This document shows positions 54,985 to 63,863 of a stretch of 64,000 nt of DNA, piece by piece; position 1 is the first letter of the stretch, and every line of letters begins with the position of its first letter. The DNA lies in contig CAVVGE010000015.1 of the NCBI GenBank assembly GCA_963747735.1, positions 62,001-126,000 of the forward strand, written 5' to 3'. Position numbers and translations under genes: made by a program. The notes under the pieces are model-generated. The model was not told where the DNA came from. It made no database searches and saw only the letters and a program-made list of their open reading frames with translations. The stretch is from AP-15 sp963747735. Its GTDB lineage: Bacteria; Pseudomonadota; Alphaproteobacteria; ATCC43930; CGMCC-115725.

Positions 54985-55806
54985 TTGAAAAGGGGTGCGC
55001 GATGCATCGGGTGTCTGATTACCGGCGCGGGCGGAGGGATCGGCAGCGCGTTGCGGGAGACATTGCGCGGCGCCTATCCGGTGCTGCGGCTGTCCGATCG
55101 GGTCGAGCTGGCGGCGGCGCGGGATGGCGAAGAGATCGACCGGACCGAAATCTCGGATATGGCGGCGGTCGAGCGCATGGTTGCGGGCTGCGACGGCATT
55201 ATTCATCTGGGCGGCAATTCGGGCGAAGCCGCATGGGACGTGATCCTGCAATCGAACATCGTCGGCCTTTACAATGTCTTCGAGGCGGCGCGGCGGGCCG
55301 GCGTCCAGCGCATCGTCATGGCGACGAGCAACCACGCGGTCGGGTTCTACCCGCGCGCCCAGACGATCGACCATCGCGTGGTGCCGCGGCCGGACAGCCG
55401 CTACGGCGTCAGCAAGGCGTTTTCCGAGGCGCTCGCCAGCCTCTACGCCGACAAGCACGGGATCGGCTTTTTGTGCGTGCGGATCGGCAATTTCGGGACC
55501 CGGCCGATCGACAAGCGGCGGCTTTCGATCTGGGTCAGCCCGTGCGACCTGACCCAATTGGTGCGCATCGGGCTCGACCACCCCGATCTCCATTACGAGA
55601 TCGTCTACGGCGTCTCAGATAACCGCCGCTCCTGGTACGACAATGCGAACGCGGTGCGCCTCGGCTATCGCGCGCAGGACGATTCCGAGCCCTATGCTGC
55701 GGCGGTGCTGGCCGCCGAGCCTGCCGGCGCCGACCCGATCGCCGAGCAATACCAAGGCGGCACCTTCTGCGCCACCGAATACACCGCCAAGACAAGCCGC
55801 GAATAA
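54985..55806 (+). CDS. NAD-dependent uronate dehydrogenase / sugar epimerase-like protein, start region frame-shifted
   Basis: An extended short-chain dehydrogenase of about 270 residues. It has the NAD-binding LITGAGGGIGSALRETL, the strand DGIIHLGGNSGEAAW, the Ser/Tyr-Lys catalytic region (MATSNHAVGFYPRA and YGVSKAFSE) and VRIGNFGTRPIDKRRLSIWVSP, all as in uronate dehydrogenases. As written, the frame starts at a TTG at 54985. A much better start is ATG 55002, preceded by AAGGGG at 7 bases, reading MHRV. One extra T at 55014 throws it out of frame; without it the protein begins MHRVLITGAGGGIG. Substrate identity needs testing. Confidence 0.88.
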   Translation: MKRGARCIGCLITGAGGGIGSALRETLRGAYPVLRLSDRVELAAARDGEEIDRTEISDMAAVERMVAGCDGIIHLGGNSGEAAWDVILQSNIVGLYNVFEAARRAGVQRIVMATSNHAVGFYPRAQTIDHRVVPRPDSRYGVSKAFSEALASLYADKHGIGFLCVRIGNFGTRPIDKRRLSIWVSPCDLTQLVRIGLDHPDLHYEIVYGVSDNRRSWYDNANAVRLGYRAQDDSEPYAAAVLAAEPAGADPIAEQYQGGTFCATEYTAKTSRE

Positions 55807-55809
55807 CGG

Positions 55810-56160
55810 CTACAGCACCGACAGCACCGCTTCGGGCGGGCGGCCGAGGGCGGCTTTCTGGCCGGAGACGACGATCGGGCGCTCGATGACGACCGGGTGG
55901 GCGACCATTGCCGCGATCAGCGCGTCTTCGGACATGGTCGACACGGCCTTGGGGTCGAGGCCGGCGGCGGCGGCTTCCTTTTTGCGCAACAGGCGGCTCG
56001 CCGGCATTTTCAGCCAGCCGAGGATTTGCTTCAGCTCGGCCGCCGTGGGGGGCGTCTTCAGATATTCGACGATCTTGGGCTCGACACCCTTTTCGCGCAG
56101 CAGCGTCAAGGTCTTGCGCGAGGTGGTGCAGCGCGGGTTGTGATAGATCGTGACCGGCAT
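55810..56160 (-). CDS. arsC: arsenate reductase, glutaredoxin-dependent type
   Basis: A 116-residue ArsC-family protein that reduces arsenate to arsenite. The start MPVTIYHNPRCTTSRKTLTLLREKG contains the catalytic Cys in NPRCTTSR. The conserved Arg-rich region appears as SRLLRKKE and HPVVIERPIVVSGQKAALGRPPE. Relatives without clear arsenic linkage (YfgD/SpxA-like) share this fold, and no other ars gene is nearby. A role in general thiol redox chemistry is therefore possible. A single CDS with its own promoter is likely. Confidence 0.9.
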   Translation of the reverse strand: MPVTIYHNPRCTTSRKTLTLLREKGVEPKIVEYLKTPPTAAELKQILGWLKMPASRLLRKKEAAAAGLDPKAVSTMSEDALIAAMVAHPVVIERPIVVSGQKAALGRPPEAVLSVL

Positions 56161-56316
56161 TTCTGTCCTCCGGTGCAGGCGTGGCATGTGAGCATAGCGC
56201 GCCGGCCGGCTCGCGCGGGGCCTTTAAATGCGGCCGTCCGAGGACGAACTAAGCCCGCAGGCGTTTCCCCTGCGCGCCTGGGACAGCGTGCGCACAACTC
56301 ACAAGGAGAAGGACCG

Positions 56317-56529
56317 ATGCCGGACCATGTCTACAGGATTATCGAAGTTGCCGGCTCCTCGGAAAAGAGCATCGAGGATGCGATCCAGAGCGCCGTCGGG
56401 CGGGCATCGCGCACCTTGCGCCAGGTCGGCTGGTTTGAGGTTCTCCAGACCCGCGGCCATGTTGAGGACGGCAAGGTCGCGCATTACCAGGTGATCCTCA
56501 AGGTCGGGTTCACCCTCGAAGACGAATAG
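56317..56529 (+). CDS. dodecin, flavin-binding protein
   Basis: A 70-residue dodecin. The sequence DHVYRIIEVAGSSEKSIEDAIQSAVGRASRTLRQVGWFEVLQTRGHVEDGKVAHYQVILKVGFTLED shows the beta-alpha-beta-beta fold of dodecin subunits and the Trp in VGWFEV that stacks on flavin. Dodecamers store or buffer riboflavin or FMN in the cytoplasm. AAGGAGAAGG upstream gives a strong ribosome site. It is transcribed alone and converges on the MFS gene two bases away. Confidence 0.94.
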   Translation: MPDHVYRIIEVAGSSEKSIEDAIQSAVGRASRTLRQVGWFEVLQTRGHVEDGKVAHYQVILKVGFTLEDE

Positions 56530-56531
56530 CT

Positions 56532-57914
56532 TCAGCGGCGGGCCGGGACGGCAAGCGCGATTGCGATCCCGGTCAGGATCGAGGCCGCCCCGGCGATGCG
56601 AAAGGTGGCGCGAAAGGCGGCGAGAAAGCTCGCCGCCGCGTCGTGCCCGGCGGCGAATGCGGCACCTTCCACGGCGTGGAACAACAGGGTCAGCAGGGTT
56701 GCACCGCCGACGATGCCGAGCGTGCGGGTCAGCATCGCCACGCTGCCGGCGACGCCGCGCTGCCGGCGCGGGATCGTCGCCATCACCGCGTCCATATAGG
56801 CGACCTGAAAGAGGCCGACGCCAAACCCTTGCAAGACGAGCGCACCGACGATCGCCATCGTCTCGCCCGGCCCGTGCGGTGTCCATTGGCCGACCAGAAC
56901 AAGGCCGATGCCGCCGAGCACCGCGCCGAAGAGCGCGATTCGGGCGGCGGGCAGATGCTCGATCAGACGCCCGGCCAAGGGTGAGGCGGCCATCGTGCCG
57001 GCGAACGAGGCAGCGAGCGCGGCACCCGCCGCCGCCAATGGCAGGCCGGTGAAGCGCACCAGGTAATAGGGGCCGAACAGCAATACCGTAAAGCTCGTCA
57101 AATAGACGACGACGCTGCCGAGATTGATCACGGCAAAGCTCGGAATGGCGAAAAATTCGAGACTGACGATCGGCTGTAGGGCGCGGCGCTCGCGGCGCAC
57201 AAACCCGGCGAGGCTCGCGACTGCGATTGCCGCCAATGGGATCGCGAGCCAATTGTCATGGCCAAAGCGCGCCAGCTCGTTCAGCATCAGGAGCAGGGCG
57301 GTGATGCCGAGCCCCAGCAGGACCGCGCCGGGGATGTCGAGCGGCTCGCGCGCTGCGGCGGCGGACGGCGCCGGCAATCCTTCGAGCAGCACCAGCGCCG
57401 CCAATGCGATCGGCGCGCGAAACCAGAACACCGCCGGCCAGCCCCAATGCGCGACCAGCGCTCCGCCGAGGAGGGGCCCGGCGGCCGAGCCGATCGCGAA
57501 CATCATCGTAAAGGCGGCGACGGCGCGCGCCCGCCGCTCTTCCGGAAAGAGACCGGTCACCAAGGCCGGCGCCACGCTGATCACCAGCCCGGCGCCGATC
57601 CCTTGCAAAAACCGAAAGAACAAGAGCCAGCCATAAGCGGGGGCGGCGGCGCACAGCAGAAAGGCGGCGACGCTCCAGGCGAGGCCGATGCGAAACACGC
57701 GCGCATGGCTGAATATATCGCCGATGCGGCCAAAGGCGAGCAGCAGGCTCGCATAGGTCAGCACATAGCAGATCACGACCCATTGGATCATCTCGATCGG
57801 CAGGCCAAAGCTTTTGGTGATGTCGGGGAAGCCGATATTGACTGCGGTATCGAGCGGCACGATCGATGCGCCGAGACCGACCAGCAAAAGCCGGAGCCAT
57901 TGTCGAGCGCTCAT
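56532..57914 (-). CDS. MFS multidrug-type transporter, DHA2-like
   Basis: A 460-residue permease with 14-helix DHA2-type features. The start WLRLLLVGLGASIVPLDTAVNIGFPDITKSFGLPIEMIQWVVICY is the DHA2 motif D1 region, and GRIGDIFSHARVFRIG is motif A. GIGAGLVISVAPALVTGLFPEERRARA is motif C. Such proteins export drugs or metabolites by proton antiport. ATG 57914 is preferred because it starts directly before the first helix. ATG 57950 would add 12 residues. A hairpin-rich region lies upstream. Confidence 0.9.
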   Translation of the reverse strand: MSARQWLRLLLVGLGASIVPLDTAVNIGFPDITKSFGLPIEMIQWVVICYVLTYASLLLAFGRIGDIFSHARVFRIGLAWSVAAFLLCAAAPAYGWLLFFRFLQGIGAGLVISVAPALVTGLFPEERRARAVAAFTMMFAIGSAAGPLLGGALVAHWGWPAVFWFRAPIALAALVLLEGLPAPSAAAAREPLDIPGAVLLGLGITALLLMLNELARFGHDNWLAIPLAAIAVASLAGFVRRERRALQPIVSLEFFAIPSFAVINLGSVVVYLTSFTVLLFGPYYLVRFTGLPLAAAGAALAASFAGTMAASPLAGRLIEHLPAARIALFGAVLGGIGLVLVGQWTPHGPGETMAIVGALVLQGFGVGLFQVAYMDAVMATIPRRQRGVAGSVAMLTRTLGIVGGATLLTLLFHAVEGAAFAAGHDAAASFLAAFRATFRIAGAASILTGIAIALAVPARR

Positions 57915-58004
57915 TCGCGGTCCGGCTCGAGCGCCATCGGGGGCCCTCATCGTTCGGAATTCGGGCTGCCATCTTAGAGAGGGGCGGTGAAGGCGCGCCA
58001 GACG

Positions 58005-58120
58005 CAGAAAAGCCCCGGCCGGGGAGGACCGGGGCTTCTGCCCCCGCCGGCTTGCCCGTCCGGCGGGGGAAACCGCATCGTTGGGGGGACAATCACGATG
58101 CAAGCAATACCTTGCATCAA
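58005..58120 (-). ncRNA. candidate small RNA or structured leader with three hairpins
   Basis: Read on the minus strand, three perfect inverted repeats follow in order. GATGCAAG/CTTGCATC (58118-58111 and 58104-58097) is first. A 10-bp stem CCCCCGCCGG/CCGGCGGGGG (58069-58060 and 58050-58041) is second. AAGCCCCGG/CCGGGGCTT (58037-58029 and 58018-58010) is third, followed by a TTTCT run typical of a terminator. The third loop contains TCCTCCCC, complementary to a ribosome-binding site; such anti-SD loops are known in alphaproteobacterial regulatory RNAs. It lies between the sulfatase and the MFS gene, so it may be a free RNA, a 3' end or an MFS leader. Confidence 0.45.
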
Positions 58121-58150
58121 AACCGGTTCAGGTGCAATTCATATTCGATA

Positions 58151-58178
58151 AATTAACCACGAATTTCGGTAATTAACC
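58151..58178. promoter_or_regulatory. pair of AATTAACC direct repeats
   Basis: AATTAACC occurs at 58151-58158 and 58171-58178, exactly 20 bases apart, in an otherwise GC-rich region. The second copy overlaps the stop codon of the sulfatase gene. The two-turn spacing would suit a protein that binds repeated half-sites. It lies just upstream (minus strand) of the hairpin region. Confidence 0.3.
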
Positions 58179-59813
58179 GCCGTCATTCGATTTCGGCTCG
58201 GGGCCGAGCAAGGCTCTGGCCGCGGCCAGCTCGGCCTCGTCCCAATAGCCGATCGAGATGCCCGAGCGGAGCTGGCGGCCCCGCGCGTAGGCGGCGATCT
58301 TTTGGTCCGGCATCGTGATCCGGTTGTGGTCGCGCAACGCCCAGTCGAAGAGCGCATCGCGCAGCCGCGCCCGTTCGCTCTCGAAACGCGGATCGGCGCC
58401 GAGATCGTCGAGCTCGTGCGGGTCGGTCGCAAGGTCGAAGAGCATCGGCCGGAACCCGGTCGCATGGATCAGCTTCCAGCGGCCGTCGAGCACCATGTGG
58501 AGCCGGCAGTCGCCGATCGGCTGGTTGAGTGTCAGCCGCGCCTCGAGCATCGAATAGTCGTATTCGGAAAAGACGCAATGCCGCCACTGCGCCGGCATCT
58601 CGCCGCGCAGCAATGGCAGGAGCGAACGGCCTTCGACGATATGCGGCGGTGCCTCGCCGCCAAAATATTCGATAAAGCTCGGCACCAGGTCGATCGCCTC
58701 GACCAAGGCCGCGCAGCTGGCGCCGCGCGTCCGGTCGGCTTCCGGGTCGGGGTCGGCGACGATCAGCGGCACCTTGACCGCGCAATCGTGGAAAAAATCT
58801 TTTTCGCCGAGCCAGTGGTCGCCGAGATAGTCGCCATGGTCGGAGGTGAAGACCACCATCGTGTTTTGGGCGAGCCCGCGCTCGTCGAGAAAGCGAAACA
58901 GGTTCCCGAGCTGGTCGTCGATCTCTTGGACGAGACCCATATAGGCCGGGATGACGCGGGCGCGGATTTCGTCGCGGGAAAAGTTGCGTGACGGCCGCAT
59001 CGCCATATAGGCGCCAAAGACCGGGTGCGGGTCGGCGCGCTCGGCCTGCGCCCGCACCGCGGGGAGGATGTCAGCGGCGCCGTAACGCGCGTGGTAGGGT
59101 GCGGGCGCGATATAGGGCCAATGCGGCTTGATATAGGAGAGGTGCAGGCACCACGGGCGGCCGTCCGCCGCTGCAGCCTCGATGAAATCCATCGCGCGGC
59201 GGGTCGTGTACGCGGTCTCCGAATGCTCCTTCGGAATGCGCGCGGGCTTGTCGGCGTGCGCCAAGAGCCAGCCGCTCAGCACCCTGCCGTCGGCGTCCTC
59301 GGCGGAATTCGCCCATTCCTCCCACGGATTTTCGGCAGCAAAGCCGTGCTCGCGCAGATAGGCGTCGTAGCGCTGCCCCGGCCGGCTCGCCGGGTGGAGG
59401 CCGTCGTCGCGCTCGAACGGCTCGAACCCGCACTCGCCGAGAGGCACACCGATTGCCGTCGCCGGGTCGATGCCGAGCCGCGCCATGCCCGCGACATCGG
59501 CGGCCATGTGAGTCTTGCCGACCAGCACATTGCGCACGCCGAGCGGCTTCAGGTGGTCGCCCAAGGTCGGCTCGCCGGCGCGCAACGGAAAGCCGTTCCA
59601 ATTGCTGCCGTGCGAGCGCATGTAGCGGCCCGTGTAAAAGCTCATTCGCGACGGCCCGCAGACCGGCGACTGCACATAGGCATTGGTAAAGCGCACACCG
59701 CGCCGGGCGAGCGCGTCGAGGTTCGGCGTCGCGAGAGAGGGATGGCCGTAGCAGCCGAGGTAGTCGAAGCGCAGCTGGTCGCACATGATAAAGAGGATGT
59801 TGCGTCCGGCCAC
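58173..59813 (-). CDS. sulfatase-family hydrolase (phosphonate monoester hydrolase / arylsulfatase-like)
   Basis: A 546-residue alkaline-phosphatase-superfamily enzyme. The start NILFIMCDQLRFDYLGCYGH gives the first metal ligands. The maturation motif is SPVCGPSRMSFYTGRYMRS with Cys52 in the CxPSR context, where it would be oxidised to formylglycine. FTSDHGDYLGDHWLGEKDFF has the conserved DHG/GD metal site. The pattern fits phosphonate monoester hydrolases and related promiscuous sulfatases. It has no signal peptide, so it is cytoplasmic and could use organophosphorus or sulfate monoesters. Confidence 0.9.
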   Translation of the reverse strand: MAGRNILFIMCDQLRFDYLGCYGHPSLATPNLDALARRGVRFTNAYVQSPVCGPSRMSFYTGRYMRSHGSNWNGFPLRAGEPTLGDHLKPLGVRNVLVGKTHMAADVAGMARLGIDPATAIGVPLGECGFEPFERDDGLHPASRPGQRYDAYLREHGFAAENPWEEWANSAEDADGRVLSGWLLAHADKPARIPKEHSETAYTTRRAMDFIEAAAADGRPWCLHLSYIKPHWPYIAPAPYHARYGAADILPAVRAQAERADPHPVFGAYMAMRPSRNFSRDEIRARVIPAYMGLVQEIDDQLGNLFRFLDERGLAQNTMVVFTSDHGDYLGDHWLGEKDFFHDCAVKVPLIVADPDPEADRTRGASCAALVEAIDLVPSFIEYFGGEAPPHIVEGRSLLPLLRGEMPAQWRHCVFSEYDYSMLEARLTLNQPIGDCRLHMVLDGRWKLIHATGFRPMLFDLATDPHELDDLGADPRFESERARLRDALFDWALRDHNRITMPDQKIAAYARGRQLRSGISIGYWDEAELAAARALLGPEPKSNDGG

Positions 59814-59825
59814 GGGCGGCTCCTC

Positions 59826-59953
59826 AGAGCGACAACAGGCGCGGCAGCCACAGCGCGATCGCCGGGAATGCCGTCAAGGATTATCAAAAAGGTGCGACGA
59901 CGACGATCAGGATATCGATCGCCAGCGGACCGGCGAACGTCGGGCCGGCTCCG
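59826..59953 (-). pseudogene. 3' remnant of a TRAP transporter large permease-like gene
   Basis: Between the FAD-subunit stop and the sulfatase start, the minus strand encodes FAGPLAIDILIVVVAPF and, after a frame change, LTAFPAIALWLPRLLSL followed by a stop. The second piece is the typical C-terminus of DctM-type TRAP permeases, which end FP..LWLP. No upstream portion of that gene is present. It appears to be a leftover end fused to the intergenic region. Confidence is limited by its short length. Confidence 0.4.
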
Positions 59954-60748
59954 CTAGCCGCAGGCGGCGACCGCGCGGCGGGCCATGACGCCGACGAGGT
60001 GGGCGCGGTATTCGGCTGACGCGTGGATGTCGGAGTTGAGGCCGGTGTCGGGGATCGTGATGTCCTTGATCGCGTCGGGGGTAAACGACCGGTCGAGGGC
60101 GGCTTCCATCTCGGGGACGCGGAAGACGCAGGCACCCGCACCGGTGATGGCGACGCGCACGCCCGACGGGGTGCGCGCGACAAAGGCGCCGACGATCGCA
60201 TAGCGCGAGGCCGGGTTGCGGAATTTCTGGTAGTTCGCGGTCTGGATCTTTGGGAACCGCACCGAAGTGACGATCTCGGTCGGCTCGAGCGCCGTCTCGA
60301 AAATGCCGGTGAAGAAATTGTCGGCGGCGATTTCGCGCTTGACCGTGTGCACGGTGGCGCCGAGCGCCACGAATGCGGCCGGATAGTCGGCTGCCGGATC
60401 GTTGTTTGAGATCGAGCCGCCGATCGTGCCGCGGTTGCGCACTGCCGGGTCGCCGATCATGCCGGCCAGCGCCGCCAAGGCCGGGATCGCCTGCTTGACG
60501 AGCGGCGAGCGGTTGACCTCGGCGTGGCGCGTCATCGCCCCGATGACGACCGCATCGCCCGCGTCGGTGATCCCGCGCAAGGATGCGATCGCGGCGAGAT
60601 CGACGAGGTCGGAGGGCTTTGCCAGCCGCAATTTCAGGGTCGGGATCAGGGTCATGCCGCCGGCGACGAGCTTTGCCTCCTCGTCGGCGGCGAGCAGGTT
60701 GGCGACCTCGTCGAGGCTCGCCGGCTTGTGGTAGGTGAATTCGTACAT
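59954..60748 (-). CDS. molybdenum hydroxylase FAD subunit (CoxM-like)
   Basis: The 264-residue medium subunit of a xanthine-oxidase-family enzyme. FAD contacts are seen in VAGGMTLIPTLKLRLAKPSDLVDLA and RNRGTIGGSISNNDPAADYPAA. The C-terminal domain (FRNPASRYAIVGAFVA.., VRVAITGAGACVF) is normal. It shuttles electrons from the [2Fe-2S] subunit to the acceptor. It is the last gene of the S-L-M operon. A hairpin lies between it and the large subunit. Confidence 0.93.
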   Translation of the reverse strand: MYEFTYHKPASLDEVANLLAADEEAKLVAGGMTLIPTLKLRLAKPSDLVDLAAIASLRGITDAGDAVVIGAMTRHAEVNRSPLVKQAIPALAALAGMIGDPAVRNRGTIGGSISNNDPAADYPAAFVALGATVHTVKREIAADNFFTGIFETALEPTEIVTSVRFPKIQTANYQKFRNPASRYAIVGAFVARTPSGVRVAITGAGACVFRVPEMEAALDRSFTPDAIKDITIPDTGLNSDIHASAEYRAHLVGVMARRAVAACG

Positions 60749-60778
60749 CGGGCTCTCCCTATTGCGTCGGCGGCGTCA

Positions 60779-60826
60779 CCCCCACCCTAACCCTCCCCCG
60801 CCCGCGGGGGAGGGTTAGGGTGGGGG
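60779..60826. repeat. 48-base palindrome with 22-bp stem
   Basis: A perfect 22-base inverted repeat, rich in CCCTAACCC and GGGTTAGGG, closes over a CCCG loop. The left arm occupies 60779-60800 and the right arm 60805-60826. It lies in the short gap between the large-subunit and FAD-subunit genes of the molybdenum enzyme. Such GGGTTAGGG-type palindromes occur in many proteobacterial intergenic spaces as REP-like elements. It may tune expression of the last gene. Confidence 0.9.
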
Positions 60827-60855
60827 CCTGCCGGGCCGAGAGGCGTCTTCAAGTC

Positions 60856-63232
60856 TCAATCCGCGGCGAGCGGGTGGCGGTGTTGCTGGATCAGCCGCCA
60901 CAGCTTTTCGGGGGTCGCGGGCATGTCTACATGGTGCACGCCGAGCGGCTTCAGCGCATCGACAAGCGCGTTGGTGATCGCCGCCGGCGCACCGATCGCA
61001 CCCGCCTCGCCGCAGCCTTTGACGCCGAGCGGGTTGTGCGTGCACAAGCGTCGTGTTGGTCGACAGCGAAAACAACGGCAGGTCGTCGGCGCGCGGCATC
61101 GCGTAATCGTTGTAGGAGCCGGTCAAGAGCTGCCCGGTTTCCTTGTCGTAGACGCAGCCTTCGAGCAATGCCTGGCCGATCCCTTGCGCGAGCCCGCCAT
61201 GGACCTGGCCCGCGACGATCATCGGGTTGATGATCCGCCCGAAATCGTCGCTCGCGGTAAATCGGACGACCGAGGTGCGGCCGGTCTCCGGGTCGATCTC
61301 GACCTCGGCGATATGCGCGCCCGACGGGTAGGTGAAGTTTTTCGGGTCGTAGAACGCGGTCTCGTCGAGCCCCGGCTCGAGGTCTTCGGGATAGTTGTGC
61401 GGCACATAGGCGGTCAGCGCCACCTCGCCAAAGGTTTTCGAGCGGTCGGTGCCGGCGACCGTGAACTTGCCGTCGGCGAATTCGACATCGGCCTCGGCGG
61501 CTTCGAGCAGGTGGGCCGCGATCTTGCGGCCCTTGGCGACGACCTTGTCCATCGCCTTGACGATCGCGCTGCCGCCGACCGCCAACGAGCGCGAGCCGTA
61601 GGTGCCCATGCCGTAGGGGATCTTCGCGGTGTCGCCGTGCACGATCTCGATGCTTTCGAGCGGGATGCCGAGCTGGTCGGCGACGAGCTGGGCAAAGGTC
61701 GTCTCGTGTCCCTGGCCGTGGCTGTGCGAGCCGGTCAAGACCGACACGCTGCCGGTCGGGTGGACCCGGACCGCGGCACTCTCGTAGAGGCCCGCGCGAG
61801 CACCCAGCGAGCCTGCGACGGCCGAGGGCGCGAGGCCGCACGCCTCGATATAGGTGGCGATGCCGATGCCGCGCAATTTGCCTCGGCCGAGCGCGTCGCG
61901 GCGACGGGCCTCGAAGCCGGCATAGTCGGCGGCCTGCAACGCCATCTCCAGAGTCGTGCCGTAGTCGCCGCTGTCGTATTGCAAAGCGACCGGGGTCTGA
62001 TAGGGATAGGCGTCCTTCGGGATGAAGTTGCGGCGGCGCAATTCGGCCGGGTCCATGCCGATCTCGTCGGCGGCGAGGTCGACGATGCGCTCCAACAGAT
62101 ACGTCGCCTCCGGTCGGCCGGCGCCGCGATAGGCATCGACCGGGACGGTGTGGGTGAACACCGCCTTGGTCTCGACATAGATAGCAGGCGTCGTGTAGGT
62201 GCCGGCGAGCAGGGTGCCGTAAAGATAAGTCGGAATGCAGGGCGCAAAGGTCGAGAGATACCCGCCCATATTGGCGATCGTCGACACCTTGAGCGCCAAG
62301 AACTTGCCGTGCTGGTCGAGACCCAATTCGACATGGGTTACGTGGTCGCGGCCATGCGCGTCGGACATAAAGCTTTCCGAGCGCTCGGCGGTCCATTTGA
62401 CCGGGCGGCGCAATTTGCCGGCGGCCCAGGTGACGATCGCCTCCTCGGCATAATGATAGATTTTCGAGCCGAAGCCGCCGCCGACATCGGGGGCGACGAC
62501 GCGCAATTTCAACTCTGGGATGTGCAGCACAAAGGCGCCCATCAAGAGGCGGATGACGTGCGGGTTCTGGCTGGTTGTGTATAGGGTATAATCCCCTGTA
62601 GCTCTGTCGTATTCGCCGATCGCGGCGCGCGGCTCCATCGCGTTGGGGACGAGGCGGTTGTTGACGAGGTCGAGCCTGACGACGCGTGCGGCTGTGGCGA
62701 GTGCCGCATCGACCGCGGCCGGATCGCCCAGATGCCAGTCATAGCAAAGGTTGCCCGGGGCCTCGGCGAAGACCTGGGGCGCCCCCGGCTTTAGCGCCTC
62801 GGCGGGGTCGGTGACCGCCCTTTCCTCGGCGTAATCGACACGGATTTGGTCGGCCGCCTCGCGCGCCTCGTCGAGCGTCTCGGCGATGACGACGGCGACC
62901 TGGTCGCCGACATGGCGCACCCGGTCGGTGGCGAGCGGCGGGTGCGGCGGCTCGGCCATCGGCGAGCCGTCCTTCGAATGCACCTGCCAGCCGCAGGGCA
63001 GCCCGCCGACCCCGTCGGCCGCCATGTCCTTGCCGGTATAGATGGCGGCAACCCCGGCTGCCCGCGCCGCGGCGGCGGTATCGATGCCGGTGATGCGGGC
63101 ATGCGCGTGCGGGCTTCTGAGGATATAGGCGTGGAGCTGGTGCGGGCGGTCGATGTCGTCGGTGTAGTTGCCCTGCCCGGTCAGAAAGCGGAAATCCTCG
63201 CGCCGCCTGACCGCCGTGCCGACGGTAGCCAC
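60856..63232 (-). CDS. molybdenum hydroxylase large subunit (form II CoxL-like), frame broken
   Basis: The molybdopterin-binding subunit of an aerobic CO-dehydrogenase-like enzyme. FRFLTGQGNYTDD, GGGFGSKIYHYAEE and the active-site motif AYRGAGR (residues 367-373) are present; AYRGAGR marks form II, whereas true CO dehydrogenases (form I) have AYxCSFR. The natural substrate of form II enzymes is uncertain. The reading frame holds to PLFSLSTNTT, then one extra base near 61045-61048 breaks it. The true continuation in the next frame (CTHNPLGVKGCGEAGAIGAPAAITNAL..) holds the conserved catalytic GCGEAG Glu and ends at 60856, giving 791 residues when repaired. Confidence 0.9.
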
Positions 63233-63236
63233 GGCC

Positions 63237-63752
<516 letters not shown>

Positions 63753-63863
63753 CTCCCTGCGTCTGCGCCATCTCGCCCGGCCGCCCGCGGACGACCGCTG
63801 CCCGGCTAATGATCATGCCCGCCCGCCTCCGGTCAAGGCGCTCGCGGGAGGCAGCGGACGGCT

